Part shown: one piece after another, positions 46,611 through 59,500 of the stretch | Layout: the number at the start of each line of letters is the position of its first letter | Numbering within the stretch: the first letter of the stretch is position 1 | Assembly (NCBI GenBank): GCA_008638375.1 | Contig: CM018043.1 | Span: 43,227,417-43,291,416 of the forward strand | DNA: 64,000 nucleotides | Origin: Nyssa sinensis | Taxonomy: Eukaryota; Streptophyta; Magnoliopsida; Cornales; Nyssaceae | Direction of reading: 5' to 3' | Made by a program: the position numbers and the translations under genes | Notes under the pieces: model-generated | Databases searched by the model: none | Told to the model about the DNA's origin: nothing | What the model saw: only the letters and a program-made list of their open reading frames with translations

Positions 46611-49157
46611 TTTTTTCTTTTTTTTTTGATAAGTAAATTTTGTATATATAATGGTGCCCAAGAAGGGCATCAAGAGCAAAAACCCCGAGATCTTACATCT
46701 GTTTTAGAGAATCTAAAAAATTTACAAAAGAAGAGACATTTACAGGAAAAGCCTCTTTGGCCCAAAAAAAGAAAAGACGCAAAAATGTATTTTTAAAGAG
46801 AGGAGTAGCAAGCTCCAAATCTTCAAAAACACAGTTATTCCTTTCGGCCCAGATGCTGCAAATTTGAGCTATTCTCCAAACTTTCTTAATCTCCTTTGGA
46901 AGATTGCATCCTTCCGAAACCAGCAAAAGATTTTTAACTGTGCCTGGCATAACCCATGAGAAGCCAAAAAGAGCAAAAATAATATTCCTACAGCTCCATG
47001 AGACATGGCAATGGATGAGCAAGTGATCCACCATTTCCTCCTCATTCTTACAGAGGTAGCATCTACTAGCCAAGGGAAAGCCTCTTTTTTTCAGGTTGTC
47101 CGCCGTAAGAATTGCCTTCCAAGAAGTTTCCCAAGCAAAGAAAAAAGCTTTAGGAGGGACTTTTGAGAACCAAATGAGCTTCCAAGGAAAAGGGGAGTTA
47201 TCTGAAACACACATGCTTTTATAGAAGGAACGAACAGAGAAGGATTTCTTATCCGGCCGCCAATCTCTCTTATCCTCCCTGTCTTCACTAGCCGGTAAAC
47301 CGTTGAGATAAGAGAGGAAAGAGCCCACCTCTTGAAGCTCCCAATCAAAAAAATCTCTCATAAATCTGGGAGCCCAGATAAGCTTGTTCCCAACTTTTTT
47401 TAAGCATTCACTAGCCCAAGCCTCATTATTGCTAGCCAGACTATATAATCTAGGGAATTTCGCCCTCATCGACTCGTCCCCAGTCCAGTCATCATCCCAG
47501 AATTTCACCCTACCACCATTTCCGAGGATAAAATGGCATCTTACCATGAAGATCGACCATCCGTCTCTAATGTAACCCCAGGGGCCACATCCCCTTGACC
47601 CCTCCCCTCTGTCTGAGCACCATCCACTAGAATCACACCCATACTTAGTAGCGATGATCTCCCTCCAAAGCTCCCCATTTCTTTTTCCAAATTTCCATAA
47701 TCATTTCCCTAAGAGGGCTGAATTGAATGTACCTAAGTCTTTAACCCCTAAGCCCCCCCTGCGTCACCTGGCTTCTTAATTTTGTCCCAAGCAACTAGGT
47801 GTATCTTTTTACTCTCTCCTTCATGACCCCATAAGAAGTCTCTCTGGATCTTCTCAAGCCTCCTGCTCACAGTTTTTGGAATAGGAAAAAGAGACATGAA
47901 ATAGGTTGGGAGATTGGCTAAGGTGCTTTTGACAAGGGTGAGTTTGCCTCCCTTAGACAGGAGTTGAGCTTTTCTAACCTAACAGTTTGCTAAGAAATCT
48001 TCCAACTACAGGATCCCATACCCCAACGGAACGCGGGGAAGCACCTAACGGAAGACCCAAATAAGTCGAGGGAAAGCTACCCACTTTGCAACCCAAAGTG
48101 CGGGCTGACAAAGCCAACTCAGGAATCGACTCAACCAGAGTGATGCTGCTTTTTGCAAGGTTGATACGCAAACCTGACACAGCTTCAAAGCAAATAAGAA
48201 TGCACTGGACAAAACGAAGCTGGCGGATGGAAGGGTCACAGAAAATGATGATATCGTCAGCAAACAAAAGATGGGAAATATCAACTCCACCGCCGCTTCT
48301 GACCCCCAACTGAAAACCTTTGACAATACCAACCTTCTCCACACGAAACAAAAAGCGACTCAAGGCCTCCATAGCAATCACGAAAAGGTAGGGGGAAAGA
48401 GGATTTCCCTACCTTAACCCTCTACTAGATTGGAAAAAACCCGCAGGGGATCCATTGACAAGAACCGAAAAAGAGATTGAGGATATACATGATTGTATCC
48501 ACTTCCTTCATTTGGCCCCAAAACCCATCTTTGCCAGCATACCCATCAAGAAGCTCCAACTAACATGATCAAACGCCTTCTCAATATCCAGTTTGCAAAC
48601 AAGACCCGTTCTTTTATGCTTTCTCCTAGAATCAATGCATTCGTTAGCGGTGAGAGCCGCATCTAGAATTTGCCTACCCTCCACAAAAGCATGCTGACTG
48701 GAAGATATGATCCTGCCCATAATCTTCTTCATCCTTAAGAAGAGACTTTAGCAATCAGCTTGTAAACACTGCTTACAAGACTTATAGGACGAAAATCCTT
48801 GATGCTAGTAGCTCCTTCCTTCTTAGGAATGAGAGCGATGAAAGAGGCATTGAGACTAGGCTCAAAACCCCCGTTCCTGTGAAAGTCCTCAAAGACCGCC
48901 ATGATATCTGCTTTCAAGGACGTCCTAACATTTCTTAAAGAAAGTCATAGTGAAACCATCCGGGCCTGGGGCTTTATCCCCATTGCAAGCCTCTAAAGCT
49001 CTCTCCAGTTCATCTTCCGAAAAGGGAATCTCCAAATTAGAGGAATCATCACCGTTCAGCCTTTCTAAGCACAGATTGTCCACCCCAGGTCTCCAATTCT
49101 GCGGCTCCGAATAAAGGCTAGAAAAGAAATCAACAATACCTTTTCTAATGGAATCTT
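46611..49157 (-). mobile_element. L1-type LINE, 5'-truncated, inactive
   Basis: On the minus strand, from 49157: KAPGPDGFTM, then [49 protein letters not shown], the catalytic FADD in LLFADDIIIFCD (about 48250), and an intact 284-codon tail frame (47547-46693) with the zinc-knuckle RVT region CYLCKNEEEMVDHLLIHC. Stops and shifts split the reverse transcriptase. The 3' end is an A-tract (T-run at 46611-46629 on the plus strand). TCTCTCTCTC lies beside both ends (46601-46610, about 49158-49168) and may be the target duplication. The endonuclease and ORF1 are absent. Confidence 0.9.
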
Positions 49158-49672
49158 TCTCTCTCTCTATGAAAAGTCTATAACTTATTTCATTTTTTCT
49201 CCTATCAAAATTTTAAAGGCATTTATTCGTCCTTGAGGTTTGAAATTGCTGTTCCAATATGATGTCTTATTGCCTTATGAGTAAAAGCCTTCTTTACAAG
49301 TTTTAAACTTATTAACACATGGATTATATTTTATTTATTTAATTTGAGCTCTGTTTGTATTCTAAACATTCTATGAAAGTTTAGTATAAAATCTCTGGTG
49401 CATTGGGCTAGCCTTTTTTAGATAAATCTTGTTTTACCATTATACTGTACCCGGGCTACATTATCTGTGATATCATCACTCTTAGAATCTTCTATTATTA
49501 TCTCAACCAGTGGTCTCTTTTGTTTTCCTGTGGCATTTTTGTATCCTCTATCCTGAATTGTTAACAATTTCTGTCCTGCCTGATTCACCATCCAGCATGT
49601 GCTATAATTTCTTTTGTATTTTTTTGGGTGATTTTGTAAACTTTTATGGTTTTGGATTCTTTTTTTGAGCAG

Positions 49673-50374
49673 GATATCCATTGGCTACCTAATGCAGATA
49701 CATGTGAAGGAAACTGAATCATGCAATCTAATGTATGTGGCCCATACCCTGCCTAACAAGGATGATTATGCTGGAATTCTCTATGCATGCATATGAAATG
49801 CTTAACATGAAAATCACAGGGATGGATCCAATTCTGGTGGGCTTTTGTTCATGTCAAGCAACACTGAAATAAAGAAAATCACATCTGTTGGGATTCTTGA
49901 CTTGAAGAAGAGAGTGTTATTCTTTGTGTATCACTATATAGATCTGGTATGCCCTTTGCAACTTTATTTCAGCAGTGAAATTTCATTTGGTGGTGTTGCT
50001 TTCAACTTATGTTGCCTATAGAGTGTGATGCAGATGGAGGTTGGTGATGCTGCTAGAGCTGAGTTGTCTGCTGCAATTCCTTAATTGGTCAAAACAAGGT
50101 AGGTATTGTTCATTTTGTTTTCTGACTCAGATTAAGTGCTATCAATTTTCTTTTGAGAACTTATGCTCCAACAAGCTGCTCAAATGTGTTGTGATTGCTA
50201 AATTAGCTTCTGTGACAAAAATGACATGTTTCTTTTTTGTTTTTGTGGTATTATGTACAGGATTCAGCTCGTGTTGGTGAATCTTGTGGTTGCTGATTAC
50301 TTCAACCTGGGATCTGGTTATCTTCTAGTGATATTGATTTCCCTCAACATTAAGTGCTGCTGTTATTCCATCCT
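49673..50374 (+). other. chain of exon-like segments of unknown identity
   Basis: Good splice sites delimit 49673-49732, 49820-49946, 50022-50098 and 50261-50374. Joined in one frame, the first three are open until TAA at about 50082-50084. I recognise no domain in the translation, which includes GYLMQIHVKETESCNLM and VGILDLKKRVLFFVYHYIDL. They could be 3' UTR exons of the PPR gene, part of a lncRNA, or the decayed end of a gene. A further acceptor-like site is at 52734/52735. Confidence 0.35.
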
Positions 50375-50906
50375 GTAAGCCTATCTGTTGTTAAAGCATG
50401 GGATGATATGCCTATCCTATCTCATTGCATGTTCCTTCTGATTGATCCTTTCTTCTTTATGACCTTTAGCTTACCCTAACTGACATCTTTTCACCTGTGC
50501 TGCCATTGTAGATTCCCGAAGTTTTTAAATTCAGTTCAAATGGTGTTATTTTCTGTTTTTTTTTTTGGTTTCCTAACATTACATCAACATTATTGCTGTT
50601 GTTATGTCTCCAACAATTTCATCTTTTCACTTCAAGCAGAAAATAGCAGTTACATTTTTTTTTTTTGATTGATAGAAAATGGCAGTTACATAACTGGTCT
50701 CAACATAAAATTGTTGGACAATTATATGACCATTTGAGACCTTAAATAATCCTAATTCCTAGTCAAGTTCCAATGAACATTTCTTTTGGTGCCTTCACAC
50801 ATTTGTAACATTCCTTTGAGTGCCATTATTTGGAAAGAATTTCTTCCTCCCCCTCTTTTAGATGAATGGGAAATGCTAACATTTTAATATGAAAGGCAAG
50901 CAAATA

Positions 50907-51012
50907 CCAACTGTTAGCTTGAGTGGTATGACATCCACTTCCCAAAGAGTAGGTTGAGGGTTCGAGTCCCAAATGGGACAAAGTCGGTGTGTGTGTCTTC
51001 CTTATCAAAAAA
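50907..51012 (+). mobile_element. tRNA-derived SINE, copy 2
   Basis: A-box-like TAGCTTGAGTGGTATG and B box GGTTCGAGTCC are followed by GTGTGTGTCTTCCTTATC and an A-rich tail, the same layout as at 29715-29843. The target duplication is not clear. Confidence 0.8.
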
Positions 51013-51770
51013 TAAATATAAATAAAAATAAAAAAGAAAAGGAAGAAAGAAAGCAGATGAGAGAAAAAGAAAGAGTGTTAGTAATCAATAACCAAGTCCC
51101 TGATTATATCAATTCCGCAATGATGCATTTCTAAAGGCACAAATCTTGTTCAGATGTTATTTCTCTTGCTAAGGTCTCTATCTGGGAGGTTTAGATATTC
51201 AACACAGTCAATTTTCTGTTTTTGTTGATTATTTTAAAGTTCCTACCCAACACCCTTTGTCAATTTTTAAAAAGGTGTCAACCCTTAAAAACCCTTTTCA
51301 ACACACAGTTTTGGCAGTTGTTATGGGGCAGTTCTTGCATTGTGAACAATAAGCAGAGAATATTGAATTTGCTTCTCAATGCTTTTTGTTAATGGACTTT
51401 TACCAATGAAAGATAGCGAAATCTGTTTATATTTTTATCAACCAAAGTTGTTTCAAATTTGCTTGTATAGAAGGACAAAATATTCCTAGTTGACCAATGA
51501 CTTCCCAAGTCCTATTAAATCAGTGTTTCCTAAACTAATTAGGACTACTAATTCCAAATAAGTAAAGGACTAAATAAAACTCGTAACCCAACAAGTGACT
51601 AACCTGGACACTAAACAAAGATAAGAGTACCAAAATATCTCTGATTTGTAAATTTGCCGAAATGCCTCTAATTATGGAAAATCTTCAAGGTGTCAATGTC
51701 CATTACACGGCTTCAAGAAAAGGGAAATGCCAAGAGGGTGTTCTCCCTTCACATAGTAGTAGAGAATACA

Positions 51771-51905
51771 CCATCAAGCATTGGCTTGAATGGTGTTTAC
51801 CTCCACCTCCCAAAGAGGAGGTTGAGGGTTCAAGTCACAGTTAGGACATACGGTGTGTGTGTGTGTGTGTGTGTGTGTGTCTTACTTATCAGAAGAAAAA
51901 AAAAA
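51771..51905 (+). mobile_element. tRNA-derived SINE, copy 3
   Basis: Box-like GGCTTGAATGGTG and GGTTCAAGTC, then an expanded (GT)n run at 51853-51880, CTTACTTATC and an A-tail. A 16-bp exact target duplication AGTAGTAGAGAATACA lies at 51755-51770 and 51906-51921. Confidence 0.9.
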
Positions 51906-52734
51906 AGTAGTAGAGAATACAACCTCCTGAAGAAGCTTTGACACTATATAACTTGAAACACTTATGATTTGATAGAGGGGGTTCAAAGAATATTTTTGTA
52001 CTTTTTATTAAAACAATTGGGCATTGGATAATTAGTTAAAAGAGATTTTTCTAAAGATCATCTAAAAAAATAAAAACCTCTTCAATTTGGATAATTGGAT
52101 TTCCATCATTGAAGTATGAATCCAATGGAAGTGATAAAGTGCACTTTAATTAAGTTTGAGGTGTTTTCATGCTCTTTGTTCTTTTCTTCTCTTTTCTTTA
52201 TAATTTTAATCTAGTCGTTCTGCAGATAATGCTCTCTTCTTTAGTTTCATGATTTTTTTAGAAGAGCATTTGCAGTGACAGCCTACTCATATATTCTTTT
52301 CCTGTCCTGGCTTGAATTTAAAATACTTGCCATCAGAATAAGAAATGACGAACCAAGCCGCCCACCTGATTTAAACTTGAATTATATTTCACAGAGCAGT
52401 TGGGGGGCAGGCAAAGATGACAACTTGGTATTGCTATTCATTTGTAGGTAATAGCCCTATGAAGAGATGTGTATACAATTTCTTATAAGAGCATTAGTGA
52501 TGCCTAATGATGAAAAATGATAGAAGGAATAGATATGATGTCTCCATATAGTTGGAGATTATGCTAACTTGACCTTTAAATTTAAACTTGCCTCAAATAA
52601 AGTCTTGGACGGAGGTTTTAACATTGTTTGATATGTTATTATTATATTTCTTCTGGTGAGGATTTTTTCTTCAAAAAAAAATTGGCAATGCTGGAGACCT
52701 AATGCCTCTCTTTTTTCCTCCCTTCATAATGCAG

Positions 52735-53300
52735 GTTTCTGCCGTTTTCCCTATGAGCTAGCGACTAACAGGGTTTGAGAAATCGACACTTCCTATCCAA
52801 AACTGAGAAACTTCACCTACTATGGGCTGCTGGAATGTGTGGGTGCTATCTGCCACAATAGATAAATCAGGTCTTCCTGAAAAAGAAAAAGAATTGGTAG
52901 TCATTTTCAGTGAAAATAGTCATATGAAGCCGGGGGCTCTGTGGAGCCTGAGCTTGGATTTGGTGGTTTTTACATCTGTTTTTTGGTCACCTGGTAATTT
53001 GAGTACCCTCAGGCTCAGAGTTCAAAATTTTAGGTTGTTTTGGTGGATCTTCAGCTTTTGCTGCTGCATCAAAATTTGAATCAGTCGTGTAGAAATCAAA
53101 TGAATTTCCCAAGCTATGTATTCAGAGACTGGAAAATGAATTATTTAGTTTTAGCATCTACCATGAGTATCAAACATTCATCTGTATGGCAAATCAGATT
53201 GCTCTTATTAGTATTCATGATAAGTGTTGTAAGACTGCATTTTATTGGTTAACAATTCGGATATGCCTGGCAAGACACACCATTTTTCCTATTTGGTTGG
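52735..53300 (+). other. possible non-coding exon; no protein recognised
   Basis: Follows a good acceptor (TTCATAATGCAG). The 85-codon frame at 52822-53079 has no recognisable domain. The stretch is richer in G and C than its surroundings. Confidence 0.3.
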
Positions 53301-53889
53301 ATACAGGTGAAATACCTTATAGATTTCAGGTAAAACTCTGAATTCAACAGTCTAAGGATGTACTTGGAAGCCAGATTTGCCTTCTTTGATTAGGGTTCTT
53401 ATTTGAAGTCAGTTTTGCAAGTTTTTAGAGGTTCAAGTCCCCTTCATGCTCCAACACTCAACTCAAGTTTATCAATATTTCACCACTGCAATATAATAAA
53501 AGAGTATCAAGATCACCCACCCAATAGGTCTCACTGAGCAACACAAATGCAGCAAAAGCTCAGTGAATAGAACTCAACTAAAGACTTGATTTTGCACCAT
53601 GACCTTTATAATTTGTGGAGACGTGGTGAACATTTATGGAATTTGGAAGAGGTTCAGAAACTCCATGAGGCTCATTTCAACAAATCCATCCAACATCCTG
53701 TTTGGCTCTTCACCATGGTTCCCATTGTTTCCTGTTCCCCTTCTTTTTCTCCTCTTTTATTTTCCTTTATTTCCTCCTACAAAAATAAAAAATAAAAGAA
53801 AACAATAACTAGTGAATAAATAACTAAATAAATAATCAATACCATCTTTTTTGCAGAACAGACCAGGAATAACTTTCAAAATTATAAAA

Positions 53890-54215
53890 AATGTAAATTA
53901 TAATTTCTCTTAAAGTTTTGACAACTCTTGAGGTATTTAAAATTACATTGACCTCATCTATTTTACCTGATAAATTATAAAAACTCACTTCTAGTCAAAT
54001 TTTTTTTTTCCTTTCAGAATGACAAAATGTCCCTTTTATTTTATTTTTTATATATTTTTTATTTTTCAAATAAATATTGATTAAAACCATCAATTTACTT
54101 TTATATAAAATAAAAATAATTTTTTATCTTAATTTTTTATATATATAAAATAAAAAATTCTTTAAAAAAATTACAAAAATAGGTCAAAAATGAAAAATAT
54201 TCAAAAAAAAGGCAT
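53890..54215. mobile_element. decayed copy of the 111-572 MITE
   Basis: Shares the interior words TTTTTCAAATAAATATTGAT and TTTATATAAAATAAAAATAA and the terminal phrase TTACATTGACCTC with 111-572. The right end is missing. Confidence 0.6.
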
Positions 54216-54553
54216 GAAAGAGAGTAGTATTTGACACCATCGTAGTATTTAAGAATCAAAAGAAAAAACTATGAGTATAGAGGCAAGATCCAATCTGTTT
54301 TTTTTCTTCCTTAACCCAATTCACTAATTTACCCAAGCCAAGTTCATTTACGAATGGCTTGGGAAAGAGTTGGAGGATGGGTCCAAAAACAAGTTATATA
54401 GTACTTTATTTGACACCATCGTAGTATTTAAGAATCAAAAGTTATTAAAGCATTTGAAAAGTATAATAGCATTTTTATTAAAAACAAATTCATTGTAATC
54501 CTTTAAAGTGCGTGTTTGGTGTCCAAACATACTCGTGTGTTCTAAAAGATAAA

Positions 54554-55470
54554 ATTAAGGAAAAAATCCTAAAAAATTCTTAAAATAAAAATTTATGATA
54601 TATTTTTTCTATCCAAAAATAGGTCTAAAAAAAATCTTTTAATATAAAAAAGTTCAATTGTTAACTTCCATCTTAATATCTTTAAAAAAAATCCCTAAAA
54701 TAAAATTTTAAATTCAAAAAATTAATGACATATTTTTTCTATCTAAAAAGTTCAAAAAAAAACTTTTAATGCAAAAAGGTTCAATTGTTAACTTCCATCG
54801 TAACACCGTTAAAAAATATTCTTGATTATACTAAAATGACATTCAAGATAAACGTTTAAAAATAATACTGTAAATAATAGATACAACAAATTCTTTAATC
54901 CAAAACATATGCATAACATTTTGTATTCATCTAGAATGCCTAAAAATGGAGTAATTTTTTACTTTATATGATATGATTTTTTGAGATTGAAAAATTTATT
55001 TTATATTATATCATGAATTTTTTGGATTAAAAAATTTATTTTAAGGACTTTTTAGTATTTTTTTCAAAATATTACTGATTATACTAAAATGACTTTGATG
55101 ATACATTTTAGAAAAAAATACTAAAAATTATATAAAATAAAATTTTCAATCCCCAAAAATCATACGTAACAGTTTATAAAGTAAAAATTTATATTTTAGA
55201 TATTCTAGATAAATAAAAAATATTTTTTTTTTTGGATTGAAGAATTTGTTGAATCTATTATTTATTATTTTTTAAAATGTATATTGAAGGTTATATTGGT
55301 GTAATCAATAATATTTTTTAACGGTGTTAAAATAGAAGTTACTAATTAGATTTTATGATGCGACTGCGAACGCAATTTGTTGAATCAATAATCTTTTAGA
55401 TAAAAACATGTATCATGAATTAAACAAAAATATTTTAAGAACTTTCTAATATTTTTTTCTAAAATTAATA
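54554..55470. mobile_element. AT-rich MITEs, two adjoining copies
   Basis: 54554-55068 and about 55070-55470 repeat the element of 23863-24400. The right end of the first (TTAAGGACTTTTTAGTATTT) is the inverted complement of the left end of the 23.9-kb copy, which supports the element's terminal inverted repeats. The second copy carries an unusual GC-richer insert at 55354-55390. Confidence 0.55.
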
Positions 55471-55985
55471 CAGAAACCAATTTAAAAAATTTAACTGCAC
55501 AATCAAAACATGTTTTTATGGTAGTTTTTACAAATGTAAACCCAAAAGTGAAAATGTAAAACCATCCCAAATTGATTTTGCTTCAATCATGTAAAAGTAT
55601 TGTTTAAATTAAGTAATTAAATATTTGAACAAATTATTAAAATGAGATATTCATAATAAATTCAATCAATTTAATTAAAAACTTAAAACTTACAAGTTTA
55701 ATTTAAAAGCAACTTAAAAAAAAATTGTGACGAATAAAAATTCCATTCCAAACGGTTTCAAAAAAGCAATTAAAAGTATGATTGAAACTCAAAACGCATC
55801 AAGTATTTAAGTGTATTTGAAATGTGATCCGAACATCACATCCCGGACCCAAATACTCCCGATCCGTCCAAGACGCAACAACCCTTAAGGCTCAAACCCT
55901 AGGCCCTGTTTCCTCCAACCCGTTTACTGCAATTGTGTTCGCAGTCGCACCAGCCGTCTTCACCTTAGAGAGAGAGACAGAAGGG
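55471..55985 (+). promoter_or_regulatory. NOPCHAP1: upstream region and 5' leader of the NOPCHAP1-like gene
   Basis: AT-rich DNA gives way at about 55840 to a GC-richer stretch with CCCTTAAGG and AAACCCTAGGCCC, words common in plant promoters of ribosome-biogenesis genes (telo-box-like AAACCCTA). The leader ends with GAGAGAGAGACAGAAGGG before ATG 55986. Confidence 0.4.
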
Positions 55986-56468
55986 ATGGGGCGGAGTAGC
56001 AAAGCTCTTCTGGACTTGGAGGGAAATAACGCGTCTTCTTCATCTATAGGTCTCTTTATCTGACCTTTTGGGCTCTCTTTCTACGTATAAATGTGTGCAA
56101 ATCCTTAATATGCTTTATTGTGCGCAGAATCCACACTTCTAGTATGCAAAAAGAATGATATTTTACAATCTCAAACAACAAAACCCCACCCCTCCGATGG
56201 AAAGCCCACGACCACGACTTCTTCTGTTCCCAAAAGCGAAGGTACTTCACTTCAAATCTTATTGTGTGTATCTATATACTTATATATGTGTGCGTAATTA
56301 CATGACCTTCTTTTAATGTGAATTTATAGGGGCATGTTATGCTTTGCGCACTAGATTAATAGCATCTCCTTTTACAGTAGTTGTGAAAATTCGGAGGAAA
56401 GTGTTCTGGAATATGGAAGGAGAACTTTTAACGAATTCTTCAGTGCTATACAGACACACATTTATATA

Positions 56469-56521
<53 letters not shown>

Positions 56522-59500
56522 CAGATGAGCTCTTCAACTACTCAAACAAGAAGAGTCACTTTAGCGAGAGGTCTCACATACTCATCGACCAACTCTTGCA
56601 TTCCAAACTCAGGCGAGCTACTCTTTGCGTGGCTCCTAGATGTGCATAGTCGAGCCAAACATGGCATAACTTCTTATTATATGTGAAGTTACCCTCCAAG
56701 AACTCTTGCCCTGAAGACTTGGGGCATGTCTTTAGGAGGCTTCTAAAGTCTGGCATGCGGTTATGGTATAATCATGTGCCATAGACTCACAGTTGGGTTA
56801 CTCAGAGTTTTGTGACATGAAAGCTAAAGTATTGGATTTTGTAAGGTGTTTGTCACATCACTCATGCGGAGAACACCTTGCATCTTCCAAAATAAAGAGA
56901 TTCTACCAAGATTCTTTAAACCTTTTGTCACTTTTTATTACATTCCACCAATGTTTTCAGACTCGGTCCCGGAAAAATGTCCGGGTTACGGGTTATCGGT
57001 TCAACCGTCGAGTCAAGCGGAATCAAATCATGATGTCATAATTATGTAATTAATAAATTTAATAATACATATTATTGATATTTTAAATTTAAAAAATTAT
57101 ACAAAAATTATCAAAAATTATATAAATTTTTTTTTTACAAAATATGAATTTTCTTAATATGTAAAATTTCAAGAAAAAAATAAAAAAAGTATAGTAGACA
57201 TACCTTATTACAATGTTGAAAGTTAAAATTTCATTGCCATTCTTCCATAACTGCAAGGACCATAACAAAAATCATTTTAACATCCAATCCAAGCATAATC
57301 CAATAATTTAGTCTTCAACTACATGAAAAAAAAAGATACAAACACTAATAATCATGCATAAAATAAAATAAAACACCACATGATACAAATATATAATACT
57401 GGAGTTTCAAACTTTAAGGGTTTAAAATTTTAAATACAATCCAAAATAAATTCAGTCAAATACCAACTTAACTTAGCCAAAATTCAGCCAAAAAATTGCA
57501 TGAAATTTGAGATTTTGAATATACCAAAAAAAAAAAAAAAGTTGCAGCCAAGAACCAGTGTGAACTAGTGACCTAGTACCGGTTCAATGGTTGGACCGTC
57601 TGGTTTTACCGGTTTTCTATTTTTAGAACTGTTTTGAACTTAAAACGGGTTTATGGGTTAAACCAGATTGTTTTGTGGACCGGTCGACGGTTGAACCGGC
57701 CGGTCCGGTCCGGGTTTTAAAACATTGCATTCCACTGCATCTTAACTACTTTCTACTTTGGACTTTAGTGAAACACTTGACCAGTTTGTTACTAATGACA
57801 TAGCCCCTAACAACTCACGTGCTATAGTTTTCTCATGTCATTGTGAACTGTCTATTATAAATAGTATTCTCATGTCATTGTGAACTGTGATGTAATTAAT
57901 ACCTAACACTCTACTCCTTACTGAGTTTTTTACCCTAATTCTCTAATTATTGAGGACTACCTTGGGTATTGTGCCATCACACCTTGATAGTGGTCTCGAT
58001 CTACACTCATACTTTGCACCATACTCTCCTAAAAAATTTCTCTCAGATTCTAGATTGCCTCTACTCTCTCCTGCCATTTTACTCTAGGATCCTTTAACTG
58101 ACTGACATGAAAGACTTGCTCCATGTATGATTATCTCTCTGACTCAGCATCCACACCCTAACCATTCATACACACATATTTATATATATAAAACTCCAGC
58201 CAACCAACCAAATTCAGAGCTGACACATGTTTAGTGAAATCATCAAGGTTGGCTACTGGAGTCAATTGTGCTGCTTGTCTTGCTTCTAGTCATTTTGGAT
58301 AGAAATATCCCAAGAATAAAAATCAGCCTAATTGAACATGCAAATTGAGATTTTGATTAGGGCTTTAAATGACAGTAAGTTAATCATCAAGTTTGGTTAT
58401 CGGAGTCAATTGTGCTACTTGTCTTGCTTCTAGTCATTTTGGATAGAAATATCCCAAGAAAAAAGATCAGCCTAATTGAACATGCAAATTGAGATTATGA
58501 TTAGGGCTTTAAATGACAGTAAGTTACTCAACTATTTTTATTTTTAACTTCTACATTTTAGTTTCCATCACTAATAAATGATTTACTTGATCACTTTTCT
58601 TTTATCTATGCACAATATCCAAAATTTATGATGTTTGACAAGAATAACTACATTGGAGGATTCTATTGTATACTTTAATCGAACTGTTATTGCATTAATT
58701 GGCAAGCCAGTTCCTTGTATATAAAAAAAATTGCTTCTAAGAACAATCTTGTTACTATAATAACCAGTTATATGAAACTATCACATGTTATTATTATTTT
58801 TTTTTGTTTTAAAATTCCTAGTTACTTAAACTGTTAAGTATATATTGTAATTGAATTCATGAAGTCTGAATTGTATCATTTAAATTTATCACTTTATTTG
58901 TAAGGCCAAGGCTTAAGACCTCAGTTTGTGTTGAAGAAATTTTAATTGAAAGCCGCTTTGTGTATTTTGGAGAAGGTGCCATGAAAGGCTGGTCTAATAG
59001 TCTCTAGAATAGATTATAGTAAAGCTACTTCGTGTTTAGTTTATCTCTAGGGTCGTGCCTTTTGTTTTTAATGTACTTGTATAAAGGTGTATCTCTAAGT
59101 TACATTGCTTCCTTTTATCTAATTCTAATGAAGCACTCTACTTGCAATGGCAAAAACCAAGCATGTCAAAAATGCTATTTTCTACCCCACAGCATATGTT
59201 ACAGTTAAAGGGTATGTAATGGATTTATCCATCATTAACCTTTTTTTTTAATAATTATTTATCCATCATTAACTTGTCATACTCTCATTTACTTGAGAAG
59301 AATTCAGCAAATGATTTAATTCTACGGTTTATCAGCATTTGATTACCATATTGGATTGACTGGTTGGACCATGAAGGGTGAAACCTGCCCATGTTAGGAT
59401 GCTTTAAACACTTCTTATTTGATTTTTCTCAGAAGTGTTTTGCATGTGAAGTGCTAATCTCTGGTTCAGTTTTGTTGGGCTGGTGGCTGTCAGTACAGGA

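Noticed and set aside
46693..47547. 284-codon frame as a host gene
   Set aside because: It is the zinc-knuckle tail of a LINE reverse transcriptase, collinear with RT fragments just upstream.
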